Of a stretch of 7,018 nt of DNA, positions 1 through 5,760 are shown in pieces. The position numbers and the translations under genes were made by a program. Below the pieces are notes generated by a model, which was not told the DNA's origin, ran no database searches, and worked only from the letters and a program-made list of their open reading frames with translations. The DNA lies in assembly GCA_009691315.1 (NCBI GenBank), contig SICT01000063.1, forward strand, positions 1 to 7,018, in the 5' to 3' direction. The stretch is from Candidatus Uhrbacteria bacterium. GTDB lineage: Bacteria > Patescibacteriota > Patescibacteriia > 2-12-FULL-60-25. How positions within the stretch are numbered: position 1 is the stretch's first letter; each line of letters opens with the position of its first letter.

Positions 1-1521
1 GTCAAAGAAGCGGGGAAAAAGAAATTAGATTTGAATCAACCGAAAAATGAAGAAGATGCCGTCAAACGTGTGGAACGTGCAGCCATTCATGCAAAAGCAA
101 GCGCTTTCTTGCAACAAAAGAGTGCCGTCCTATTTGCCGAACCACTGAAAACAAAAGTAGATCGCAAAGCCGGAGTGGCGCGTTTAAAAAAAGAATTACA
201 AGAACATTTGCAAGAACTACAAATTAGCAAAGATGATCGAAAGAAAGCCGAAGAAGTCGTCGATGGTTTTGTCGAAGCCGAAATCACCCGAAAAATTTTG
301 GATGAAGATTGGCGCGCCGATGGCCGAGCACTCGACCAAATTCGTGAACTCGGATGTATGGTTGGACTTATGCCGCGTACGCATGGTTCTGGATTGTTTC
401 AACGCGGATCAACGCAAGTTTTATCAAGTGTCACACTTGGTTCGCCTGGCATGGAACAAACTCTCGATACCATGGAGTTCCAGATGAAGAAACGTTATTT
501 CCATCACTACAATTTCCCAAGTTACTCGGTTGGGGAAACCAAAGGCAATCGTGGCCCGGGCCGTCGTGAAATTGGACATGGCGCGCTCGCTGAACGTGCC
601 CTCATGCCCGTGCTTCCAGCACGTGAACCCTTCCCCTATACCATTCGCGTCGTGTCTGAAGTTCTTGGATCAAATGGTTCAAGTTCTATGGGTGCGACTT
701 GCGGATCAACCCTTGCGCTTATGGATGCAGGCGTTCCTCTCCGTGCACCGGTTGCTGGCATTGCCATGGGTATGGCCAGTGATGAAAAAACAAATCGCTA
801 TAAAGTCCTGACAGATCTGCAAGATTTAGAAGATGGCGCAGGCGGCATGGATTTTAAAATTGCCGGCACACGCGAAGGTATCACGGCCATGCAAATGGAT
901 ACCAAAACATCCGGCCTCCCATTTGATGTGGTCAAACAAACATTCACACAAGCAAAAAAAGCACGTTTGGAAATTCTTGATCTCATGGAGCAGACGATCC
1001 CAGCTCCACGCGCCGAACTTTCTAAATACGCCCCACGCATTGTATCATTCCATATTAATCCTGATCGCATCCGCGATGTTATTGGTCCGGGCGGAAAAAT
1101 CATCAACGAAATTATTGCGACCTACAACGTACAAATTGATATTGAAGACGATGGTCTGGTGATGGTCACGTCCGTTAATCCGGAATCCATGGAAAAAGCC
1201 GTGGACTGGATCAAACAACTGACGCGCGAAGTAAAAGCAGGGGAAATTTTTGAAGGACCTGTGACACGCATCATGGATTTTGGGGCTTTTGTAGAAATTC
1301 TACCAAAAACAGAGGGTCTGGTTCATATTTCTGAACTTGCTCCAACACGCGTAGCGAAAGTTGAAGACGTCGTAAAAATTGGTCAGATGGTCAAAGTTTT
1401 AGTTTATGAAATTGATGCTATGGGACGTCTAAACTTATCGATGAAACGCGCCAATCCTGAATATAAAGCGGGACCAAACGATGATCGACCTCTGCGTTCA
1501 AGCTCCGGCCCTAAACGTTAA
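1..1521 (+). CDS. pnp: Polynucleotide phosphorylase, 5'-truncated by window edge
   Basis: 3'-5' exoribonuclease that degrades RNA phosphorolytically, releasing nucleoside diphosphates; a cytoplasmic trimer. The reading frame is open from base 1 (first codon gtc), so about 200 N-terminal residues, including the first RNase PH core, lie outside the window; 506 residues are seen. Order: helical linker (about 1-300), second RNase PH core with the phosphate-site segment ending RREIGHG near 570, catalytic stretch with the equivalents of E. coli Asp486 (832-834), Asp492 (850-852) and Lys494 (856-858), KH domain with its GxxG loop IGPGGK from 1081, then an S1 domain from about 1240 to 1450. The C-terminal tail is short. 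The acidic residue usually found two before the catalytic Asp (GDMDFK) is Gly here (GGMDFK). The TTG at 31 is internal, not a start. The next gene begins 11 bases after the stop. Identity is essentially certain from the domain order and motifs. Confidence 0.97.
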   Translation, partial: VKEAGKKKLDLNQPKNEEDAVKRVERAAIHAKASAFLQQKSAVLFAEPLKTKVDRKAGVARLKKELQEHLQELQISKDDRKKAEEVVDGFVEAEITRKILDEDWRADGRALDQIRELGCMVGLMPRTHGSGLFQRGSTQVLSSVTLGSPGMEQTLDTMEFQMKKRYFHHYNFPSYSVGETKGNRGPGRREIGHGALAERALMPVLPAREPFPYTIRVVSEVLGSNGSSSMGATCGSTLALMDAGVPLRAPVAGIAMGMASDEKTNRYKVLTDLQDLEDGAGGMDFKIAGTREGITAMQMDTKTSGLPFDVVKQTFTQAKKARLEILDLMEQTIPAPRAELSKYAPRIVSFHINPDRIRDVIGPGGKIINEIIATYNVQIDIEDDGLVMVTSVNPESMEKAVDWIKQLTREVKAGEIFEGPVTRIMDFGAFVEILPKTEGLVHISELAPTRVAKVEDVVKIGQMVKVLVYEIDAMGRLNLSMKRANPEYKAGPNDDRPLRSSSGPKR

Positions 1522-1532
1522 AATTTATTTCA

Positions 1533-2708
1533 ATGGAGAATCTCTCTCCCCAGATCGTTCATCCTCAAACCACACCTCTACCTGGCTCTGTTTCTGGCCG
1601 CTCAAAAATCTGGTTGGGAGTTCTGATTAGTGCTGCGCTCTTCTTGATCGCCTTGTACGGCGGCTGGCGAGCCCTCAATCAACCTTTTAGAATTCCGACA
1701 AATACACATCTGCTCATCAGCGTGAGCCCAAGGATGGCTCTACGATTTTTGCCAACCGAATGGAAACAGGAACTACCAAACGTGTGGCGCAACGCTCTCG
1801 AAACACACACGAGCTTCCCCATTCTTCTGGGGGCCTATGAACAAGATTCATCCTGGCATTTTTTCGCGCTCCTCCCACGTTGGGAAACACCGACTCCACC
1901 ACCGTCGGTTATGGTGAAACACGGGCTTGCCATGCTCATCGCTGATCAACCATTTCTCACAGACAAAATGTCTGCGCGCTATACCGATGCCTGGCGTATG
2001 GCTCTCGCCCATCCCCTGTCTCGCTTCAGCGCACATGTTGATCTCACTCCCTGGGGATTTGATCCTTTTGAAGCATTCGGCAGTGAGCATGTCATCAACA
2101 CGACCATTCCATTTGCCGGTATGACTTCTCCCTATCCACTCAAACAAAGCGATATCAGTTTAACCATCCCTGATCGGGCAGAAGAACGAACACTTGTTGA
2201 ACGCCTGCTCCGAGAAATTCATGTCGGTCACTGGCTGTTTGCAGATCTGCCAGACCAACCCACCCAAATAAATATCGTACTCGATAAAAACTTCAAACCC
2301 TTGCAAAGTGAGTTTTTATTTAAAGATTTGTTAAGCCCTGAAGAAATCAAGCTATTACTGGCTCAGCTTGGACTCACGAAACGCCGCATTATAGAACTCC
2401 CTGATCAAACACTCGTAACAGAAGAGCGTTTACAGGATTTAAGCATCAATTCTTCGGCCATGATTGAGCTTCCACCAGCATCTGGATACAGCCATCTTGA
2501 AATTCAGCCCCGTGGATTCAGATTGGGAACATTGGATATCCCTATTAACCCGCGACAATCGTCTTTCTGTCCCAAAGGAGCTGTTTCATTGGCCTATTTT
2601 TCCACCAAATTCAGCACTTTCTTTTTTCATGCTCTTAACCCATCTTTAAAGAACATTCCGGCCATTGAACTAGCCAATCACAAAGGAAAATTGGTTTTTT
2701 GTTATTAA
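1533..2708 (+). CDS. Hypothetical single-pass membrane protein
   Basis: I do not recognise this 391-residue protein. Residues 1-25 are polar with a short basic patch (GRSK). Residues about 26-45 form one clear hydrophobic helix (IWLGVLISAALFLIALYGG), after which about 345 mostly soluble residues follow. By the positive-inside rule the C-terminal part should face outward. No catalytic motif, repeat or cysteine pattern stands out; there are only two cysteines, both near the C-terminus. It starts 11 bases after the pnp stop, so co-transcription with pnp is likely. No Shine-Dalgarno sequence precedes the ATG. A TAAAAT hexamer (1519-1524) sits 8 bases upstream and could be a -10 box for a leaderless mRNA, but no good -35 accompanies it. 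The length of the open frame, the signal-anchor-like N-terminus and the operon position support a real gene; its function is unknown. Confidence 0.85.
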   Translation: MENLSPQIVHPQTTPLPGSVSGRSKIWLGVLISAALFLIALYGGWRALNQPFRIPTNTHLLISVSPRMALRFLPTEWKQELPNVWRNALETHTSFPILLGAYEQDSSWHFFALLPRWETPTPPPSVMVKHGLAMLIADQPFLTDKMSARYTDAWRMALAHPLSRFSAHVDLTPWGFDPFEAFGSEHVINTTIPFAGMTSPYPLKQSDISLTIPDRAEERTLVERLLREIHVGHWLFADLPDQPTQINIVLDKNFKPLQSEFLFKDLLSPEEIKLLLAQLGLTKRRIIELPDQTLVTEERLQDLSINSSAMIELPPASGYSHLEIQPRGFRLGTLDIPINPRQSSFCPKGAVSLAYFSTKFSTFFFHALNPSLKNIPAIELANHKGKLVFCY

Positions 2709-2713
2709 ACATC

Positions 2714-2744
2714 ACTTATCCACATGATTGTGGATAAGTCTTTT
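2714..2744 (+). terminator. Hairpin plus short T-tract, possible intrinsic terminator
   Basis: Eleven-base perfect arms (2714-2724 and 2729-2739) flank a four-base loop TGAT and are followed by TCTTTT. It begins 5 bases after the stop of the hypothetical membrane gene, where a terminator for the pnp operon is expected. The stem is AT-rich (4 GC pairs) and the T-tract short and interrupted, so termination may be inefficient. The same bases form two perfect inverted DnaA boxes, so the hairpin may be incidental. Confidence 0.5.
2716..2737. promoter_or_regulatory. Inverted pair of perfect DnaA boxes
   Basis: TTATCCACA (2716-2724, + strand) and its exact reverse complement (2729-2737) are separated by TGAT. 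Both match the strict DnaA-box 9-mer. Two head-on boxes upstream of a promoter could be a DnaA regulatory or titration site. Binding is inferred from sequence only, and the palindrome may instead have been selected as a terminator stem. Confidence 0.5.
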
Positions 2745-2772
2745 CATAGCTCAGTCAAGCCATTTTTTAGCC

Positions 2773-2781
2773 TTATACACA
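2773..2781 (+). promoter_or_regulatory. DnaA-box match upstream of the RNA promoter
   Basis: TTATACACA fits the relaxed DnaA-box consensus TTWTNCACA. It ends 7 bases before the -35 box at 2789, a position from which a bound protein could influence RNA polymerase. It is the third DnaA-box match in 66 bases. Confidence 0.4.
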
Positions 2782-2788
2782 CCATCCT

Positions 2789-2817
2789 TTGATTAAAGTA
2801 TCAAAAAAGGGTAGAAT
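2789..2817 (+). promoter_or_regulatory. Sigma70-type promoter of the structured RNA candidate
   Basis: A -35 box TTGATT (2789-2794), a 17-base spacer and a -10 box TAGAAT (2812-2817) match the housekeeping consensus at 4 and 5 of 6 positions. Transcription should start near 2823-2825. The nearest annotated start codon is about 460 bases downstream and has its own promoter, so this one most likely serves an RNA gene. Confidence 0.65.
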
Positions 2818-2927
2818 GGTTAGGACTTCCCCATGGAAGCCATTGTACTTTGTCCGCACCTTTAAAACTGCATTGAAGACCGATCCCCGTCTATGACGGA
2901 AATCGATCCTCCATTTACTGCGTCTCC

Positions 2928-2947
2928 GATCCGCCAGCCGGCGGATC
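2928..2947. repeat. Perfect GC-rich palindrome
   Basis: Arms GATCCGCC (2928-2935) and GGCGGATC (2940-2947) flank the loop AGCC. It is GC-rich within an AT-rich surround. I have an impression that similar CCGCC/GGCGG palindromes are dispersed in CPR genomes, but only one copy occurs here. In the RNA candidate it would be a stable hairpin. Confidence 0.5.
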
Positions 2948-3113
2948 AAAAACACCAAACAAAAATACAAAACTCGGAGATTCATTTCTCCGAATTCAGG
3001 CATATCTCCCAAGCTTCACCGCTTTATGAGGAGGCATAGCCTTCTCCGGGAGTATTGCTAAGACGCGGCAATGGAAGCAGTAAGCCTCTTTTGAGGCCAG
3101 GACACCTGTCCGT

Positions 3114-3156
3114 ATTAAGAATTATCGCGAGCTTCGGCTCTGTGATGGATCTTAAT
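3114..3156 (+). other. Long UUCG-capped RNA hairpin
   Basis: Outer arms ATTAAGA (3114-3120) and TCTTAAT (3150-3156) are perfect complements. An A-A mismatch (3121/3149) is followed by inner arms 3122-3132 and 3137-3148, with one bulged U (3141) and three G-U pairs, closed by a UUCG tetraloop (3133-3136). That gives 18 base pairs in 43 bases. The G-U pairs only work on the + strand. It is the strongest single structural element of the RNA candidate. Confidence 0.6.
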
Positions 3157-3247
3157 CGAACGTCTTGGCTTATGAACGCCAGGACCTCCTTCTTTACTTG
3201 AATGGAACGACACCGGCGTTCTTAAAATTCCCGTAACTCCGCAAGGG

Positions 3248-3276
3248 TTGACCGGTTTGGCATTTGTCGCTAGACT
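3248..3276 (+). promoter_or_regulatory. Promoter of the DksA/TraR-like gene (leaderless)
   Basis: A -35 box TTGACC (3248-3253), a 17-base spacer and a -10 box TAGACT (3271-3276). Only nine bases separate the -10 box from the ATG at 3286, so transcription should begin at or within a few bases of the start codon. This explains the missing Shine-Dalgarno site. Confidence 0.7.
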
Positions 3277-3285
3277 GTCCATAAT

Positions 3286-3660
3286 ATGATGCAAGATTTT
3301 TTGAATAAAATAAAAACCCAACTCCTGGAAGACAAGATCCGTCTGGAGCGGGATTTAACTGATTTGGGGAAGAAAGATACAAAAATCCCTGGCCATTTTG
3401 ATGTGCAATATCCAGAATCCGGCGGAAGCTCGGATGATGACAACGCCATGGAGGTCTCTGAGTATGCCGATGGCTTATCGATTGGGAGCAAGCTCGAAGC
3501 GGAATTACGCGATACAGTCAAGGCATTGGCTGCGATTGAAAAAGGAACGTATGGCGTTTGCAAATATTGTGGCAAAGAAATTGATATAAAACGTCTCGAG
3601 GCCCGTCCAACCTCCTCAGCCTGTATTGCCTGCAAGAAAACCTTAACACAAGAAATGTAA
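3286..3660 (+). CDS. DksA/TraR-family C4 zinc-finger protein
   Basis: A 124-residue protein of the DksA/TraR family, whose members bind in the secondary channel of RNA polymerase and modulate initiation, often with ppGpp. Residues 1-30 and about 64-86 should form the two arms of the coiled coil. The acidic turn with Asp50-Asp52 lies where DksA has its tip aspartates, but the sequence differs, so DksA-like activity is not assured. The zinc finger is complete: Cys92-x2-Cys95 and Cys113-x2-Cys116, with the family-typical GTYGVCKYCGKEI. It starts with two consecutive ATG codons (3286 and 3289); the first is chosen from the promoter spacing. No Shine-Dalgarno site is present, as expected for a leaderless mRNA. 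lspA follows after two bases, so the pair is probably one operon. Family assignment is firm; the regulatory target is unknown. Confidence 0.92.
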   Translation: MMQDFLNKIKTQLLEDKIRLERDLTDLGKKDTKIPGHFDVQYPESGGSSDDDNAMEVSEYADGLSIGSKLEAELRDTVKALAAIEKGTYGVCKYCGKEIDIKRLEARPTSSACIACKKTLTQEM

Positions 3661-3662
3661 GC

Positions 3663-4136
3663 ATGCTTGTTTCAAAAAAAACTTTGCCCGTTATCGCGCT
3701 CTTTACCAGTAGCGCGATTTTGTTTGCAGACTTGTTAAGCAAGGATCTTTTCTTCAATCGATCTGCCGAACCTCCCACATTTTCTTTTTTCCATGGTGCC
3801 ATCCAAAACACGTATCATAAAAATTTCGGAATGATTGGTGATTTTCCTGTAGCCTCGTTCGTGATCATCCCTCTCAGCCTGATTATTCTTGCCTTGATTT
3901 TGTTGGCACTCAGACGAACGATTCGACAGAATCATCTTTATCAAACGATCGCCCTTGCTCTCATTATTGGTGGAGCCCTAGGAAATTTATTTGATCGGAT
4001 AGCTTTTGGCTATGTGCGCGACTGGATACTGCTTGGCAGTCGCTCAGCCATGAATCTGGCAGATCTCATCATTCTCATTGGAATGGCTCTTCTTATCGTG
4101 TTTTGGAAAACACCGGATGTGACCATGAAAAAATAA
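3663..4136 (+). CDS. lspA: Lipoprotein signal peptidase (signal peptidase II)
   Basis: An inner-membrane aspartic protease that removes the signal peptide from diacylglyceryl-modified prolipoproteins. At 157 residues it is of usual family size. Four hydrophobic helices are apparent, at about 8-26, 63-83, 94-110 and 131-148. The two catalytic aspartates are Asp111 in GNLFDR and Asp134 in NLAD, both in their conserved contexts; RDWI (119-122) matches the usual V-D-F-I region. The conserved N-terminal Asp23 (FADLLSK) and Asn54 (KNFGMI, family usually NxGxxFG) are present; this loop is slightly divergent. It starts two bases after the stop of the zinc-finger gene, with no clear Shine-Dalgarno site, suggesting translational coupling. 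A 118-base gap and a new promoter separate it from comM. Confidence 0.96.
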   Translation: MLVSKKTLPVIALFTSSAILFADLLSKDLFFNRSAEPPTFSFFHGAIQNTYHKNFGMIGDFPVASFVIIPLSLIILALILLALRRTIRQNHLYQTIALALIIGGALGNLFDRIAFGYVRDWILLGSRSAMNLADLIILIGMALLIVFWKTPDVTMKK

Positions 4137-4138
4137 TT

Positions 4139-4147
4139 CTATCCACA
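4139..4147 (+). promoter_or_regulatory. Near-match DnaA box upstream of comM promoter
   Basis: CTATCCACA differs from the strict DnaA box only at the first base. It begins three bases after the lspA stop and lies 12 bases upstream of the comM -35 box, with a better match 21 bases further on. It is weak alone; the pairing makes it worth recording. Confidence 0.3.
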
Positions 4148-4159
4148 GGCAAATTTTTC

Positions 4160-4189
4160 TTGAATTTTTTATACACAACTCAATAAGAT
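4160..4189 (+). promoter_or_regulatory. Candidate comM promoter
   Basis: A -35 box TTGAAT (4160-4165), an 18-base spacer and a -10 box TAAGAT (4184-4189), each matching 4 of 6 consensus positions. Transcription should start near 4196, giving a leader of about 59 bases before the ATG at 4255. Confidence 0.5.
4169..4177 (+). promoter_or_regulatory. DnaA-box match inside the comM promoter spacer
   Basis: TTATACACA fits TTWTNCACA and is identical to the site at 2773-2781. It lies wholly between the proposed -35 and -10 boxes, where a bound protein would compete with RNA polymerase. Repression by DnaA is inferred from position only. Confidence 0.4.
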
Positions 4190-4200
4190 ATCCTGAATAA

Positions 4201-4217
4201 AGGGGCTCCTGGCCTCT
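4201..4217 (+). other. Small hairpin in the comM leader
   Basis: Arms AGGGGC (4201-4206) and GCCTCT (4212-4217) pair over six positions (one G-U) around the loop TCCTG. It sits about five bases into the predicted comM mRNA, well upstream of the ribosome site, so it may protect the 5' end rather than control translation. Confidence 0.4.
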
Positions 4218-4240
4218 GGACAAGGTTTTAAAAATATGGA

Positions 4241-4246
4241 ACGGAG
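4241..4246 (+). promoter_or_regulatory. Shine-Dalgarno site of comM
   Basis: ACGGAG lies eight bases before the ATG at 4255. It decides the start: the in-frame GTG at 4246 overlaps this site and has no ribosome site of its own at a suitable distance. It is the only good Shine-Dalgarno sequence in front of a gene in this window. Confidence 0.7.
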
Positions 4247-4254
4247 TGTATGAC

Positions 4255-5760
4255 ATGTCATCACACATCCTCACTGCCTCAATTTTAGGATTGGACGCCT
4301 ATCCCGTGTACGTCGAAACAGATATTTCTGCGGGCTTAGGTGCTTTTGTGATTGTTGGATTGCCAGATACGGCGATTCAGGAAGCGCGTGAACGGGTCAG
4401 AAGCGCCATGAAACATGCGGATGTCACCTTCCCACGCACACGCGTAACGATCAATTTAGCGCCAGCAGATTTGAAAAAAACCGGAACGCCGTTTGATCTA
4501 CCTATCGCACTCGCCATCATGATGGCCCAAGGCGATATTCCAGCTGAATTAACGACGACTCGCCTGTTTGCCGGAGAGCTAGGGCTCGACGGCACGGTCC
4601 GACCGATCCATGGAGCCTTATCTTTCGCTCTCCTGGCGCGCCAGCAAGGTGTTCAGGAAATTATTTTGCCGCGAGAAAATGCCAAGGAAGCCGCACTGGT
4701 TGAAGGAATCATCATCAGATCTGCCTCCACTTTGCGCGAAGTCATCGATCATTTGCAAAAGAAACAAGAATTGCCTATTGAAGCTTTGCGAACCATTAAG
4801 CGACAAAATATTCTGCGTGATGCACCTGATTTTTCTTCCATTCGCGGACAAGAGCAAGCTCGTCGCGCACTTGAGATTGCAGCAGCCGGTGGACATAATC
4901 TCCTTATGCAAGGACCTCCTGGCTCAGGCAAGACCTTACTCGCCCGCTCTTTCCCCTCGATTCTCCCAAGTCTCACGAATGATGAAGCGTTAGAAGTGAC
5001 GCGTATCCATTCCGTTGCCGGTCTTTTACCACCGAATGGAGTAGTTGAAGAACGACCATTTCGTGCCCCACATCATAGTGCGAGTATGCCATCACTTGTC
5101 GGAGGCGGCACCAATCCGCGGCCCGGAGAAATTTCTCTAGCCCACCGCGGGGTTTTATTTCTTGATGAATTTCCCGAATTTACGCGTCTGGTTGTAGAAA
5201 GCTTACGTCAACCACTTGAAGATGGTTGCGTCACGGTCAGTCGCGCTCACAGCACGATTACGTTCCCTGCAAAATTTTCTCTGCTTGCCGCCATGAATCC
5301 ATGTGCCTGCGGTTATTTAACGGATCCAGAACACGTGTGCAATTGTTCACCGATACAAATATTAAAATATCGTAAACGCTTGAGCGGTCCACTGCTCGAT
5401 CGCATCGACCTCTTCATCGAAGTGCCTAAAGTAAAAACACAGGAGCTCACCGAACTCGCTCCGGCTGAATCAAGTGCCAATATTCGTCAACGCATACAAA
5501 ACGCACGCGATCGACAGACCGAACGCTGGAAACCGTATCACCTCAATACCAATGCTGAACTTTCCAGCGATCATGTTCGTCGATTGATCGCTGTATCCGA
5601 TGAGGCGCGCGCGCTTCTAAAACACGCGGTTGACCACTACCGTTTATCCGCCCGCGCCTATTTTCGCCTCCTAAAAGTCGCTCAAACGATTGCCGATCTG
5701 ACCACGCAAGACACGATCCAAGTCGCTCATATTGCCGAGGCCCTGCAGTACCGCCAATGA
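4255..5760 (+). CDS. comM: ComM/YifB family AAA+ ATPase (Mg-chelatase-like)
   Basis: A YifB/ComM family protein; in naturally competent bacteria ComM is a hexameric helicase that promotes branch migration during integration of incoming DNA. At 501 residues it is the usual length. Residues 1-165 form the Lon-protease-like (S5-fold) N-terminal domain with the family-typical GLDAYPVYVETDIS and VGLPDTAIQEAR. The AAA+ core follows: Walker A GPPGSGKT (220-227), RPFRAPHHSAS (267-277), Walker B LFLDEF (301-306), and a conserved arginine in LLDRIDL (383). Four cysteines, Cys350, Cys352, Cys362 and Cys364, form the family's probable metal site between Walker B and the C-terminal lid. The C-terminus carries the helical SARAYFRLLKVAQTIADL signature. 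The ATG at 4255 is preferred over GTG 4246 because of the ribosome site and because family members begin just before this segment. It has its own promoter, and the next promoter begins directly at its stop codon. Confidence 0.96.
   Translation: MSSHILTASILGLDAYPVYVETDISAGLGAFVIVGLPDTAIQEARERVRSAMKHADVTFPRTRVTINLAPADLKKTGTPFDLPIALAIMMAQGDIPAELTTTRLFAGELGLDGTVRPIHGALSFALLARQQGVQEIILPRENAKEAALVEGIIIRSASTLREVIDHLQKKQELPIEALRTIKRQNILRDAPDFSSIRGQEQARRALEIAAAGGHNLLMQGPPGSGKTLLARSFPSILPSLTNDEALEVTRIHSVAGLLPPNGVVEERPFRAPHHSASMPSLVGGGTNPRPGEISLAHRGVLFLDEFPEFTRLVVESLRQPLEDGCVTVSRAHSTITFPAKFSLLAAMNPCACGYLTDPEHVCNCSPIQILKYRKRLSGPLLDRIDLFIEVPKVKTQELTELAPAESSANIRQRIQNARDRQTERWKPYHLNTNAELSSDHVRRLIAVSDEARALLKHAVDHYRLSARAYFRLLKVAQTIADLTTQDTIQVAHIAEALQYRQ

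Larger units (their letters stand above)
2824..3280 (+). ncRNA. Structured non-coding RNA candidate, unknown family
   Basis: No credible protein gene lies between 2709 and 3285. After the promoter the + strand can form, in order: hairpin 2826-2839 (CTTCC/GGAAG); hairpin 2881-2905 (CGAT+CCGTC, loop TAT); a long-range helix 2910-2925 with 3061-3075 (14 pairs, one 2x1 internal loop); inside it, a perfect 8-bp hairpin 2928-2947, hairpin 2974-2993, and a bulged helix 2999-3010/3048-3059 capped by hairpin 3028-3046; then hairpins 3084-3097, 3100-3111, 3114-3156 (UUCG loop), 3162-3185 and 3205-3221. The loop of the last could pair with 3252-3256 as a pseudoknot. Several stems contain G-U pairs that would be A-C mismatches on the other strand, which argues for + strand RNA. 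I found no signature of RNase P RNA, tmRNA, SRP RNA or 6S RNA. No intrinsic terminator is visible, so the 3' end is a guess. It could alternatively be a long leader of the downstream zinc-finger gene. Confidence 0.5.

Noticed and set aside
31..33. TTG as the start of pnp
   Set aside because: The frame is open to base 1 and PNPase needs about 200 more N-terminal residues; this is the interior of a truncated gene.
2833..2865. Ten-codon ORF starting ATG GAA at 2833
   Set aside because: Very short, lies within hairpin 2826-2839 and has no ribosome site.
2824..3280. RNase P RNA, tmRNA, SRP RNA or 6S RNA
   Set aside because: No GAGGAAAGTCC/ACAGAA-type RNase P core, no tRNA-like ends with a TTCGA arm, no SRP GGAAG/AGCAG domain in proper context, and not a single long 6S-like rod.
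3278..3287. Minus-strand -10 box (TATTAT) for an antisense RNA
   Set aside because: No acceptable -35 at 16-18 bases, and the same bases are explained by the + strand promoter and start codon.
3115..3321. Minus-strand ORF of 68 codons, considered as the decayed C-terminus of an IS605-type TnpB (it has a NPCG-like stretch)
   Set aside because: No RuvC or zinc-finger residues, no transposase partner and no element ends; the similarity is impressionistic, and G-U pairing favours a + strand RNA here.
4246..4248. GTG as the comM start
   Set aside because: It overlaps the Shine-Dalgarno site of ATG 4255 and adds three residues not expected in the family.
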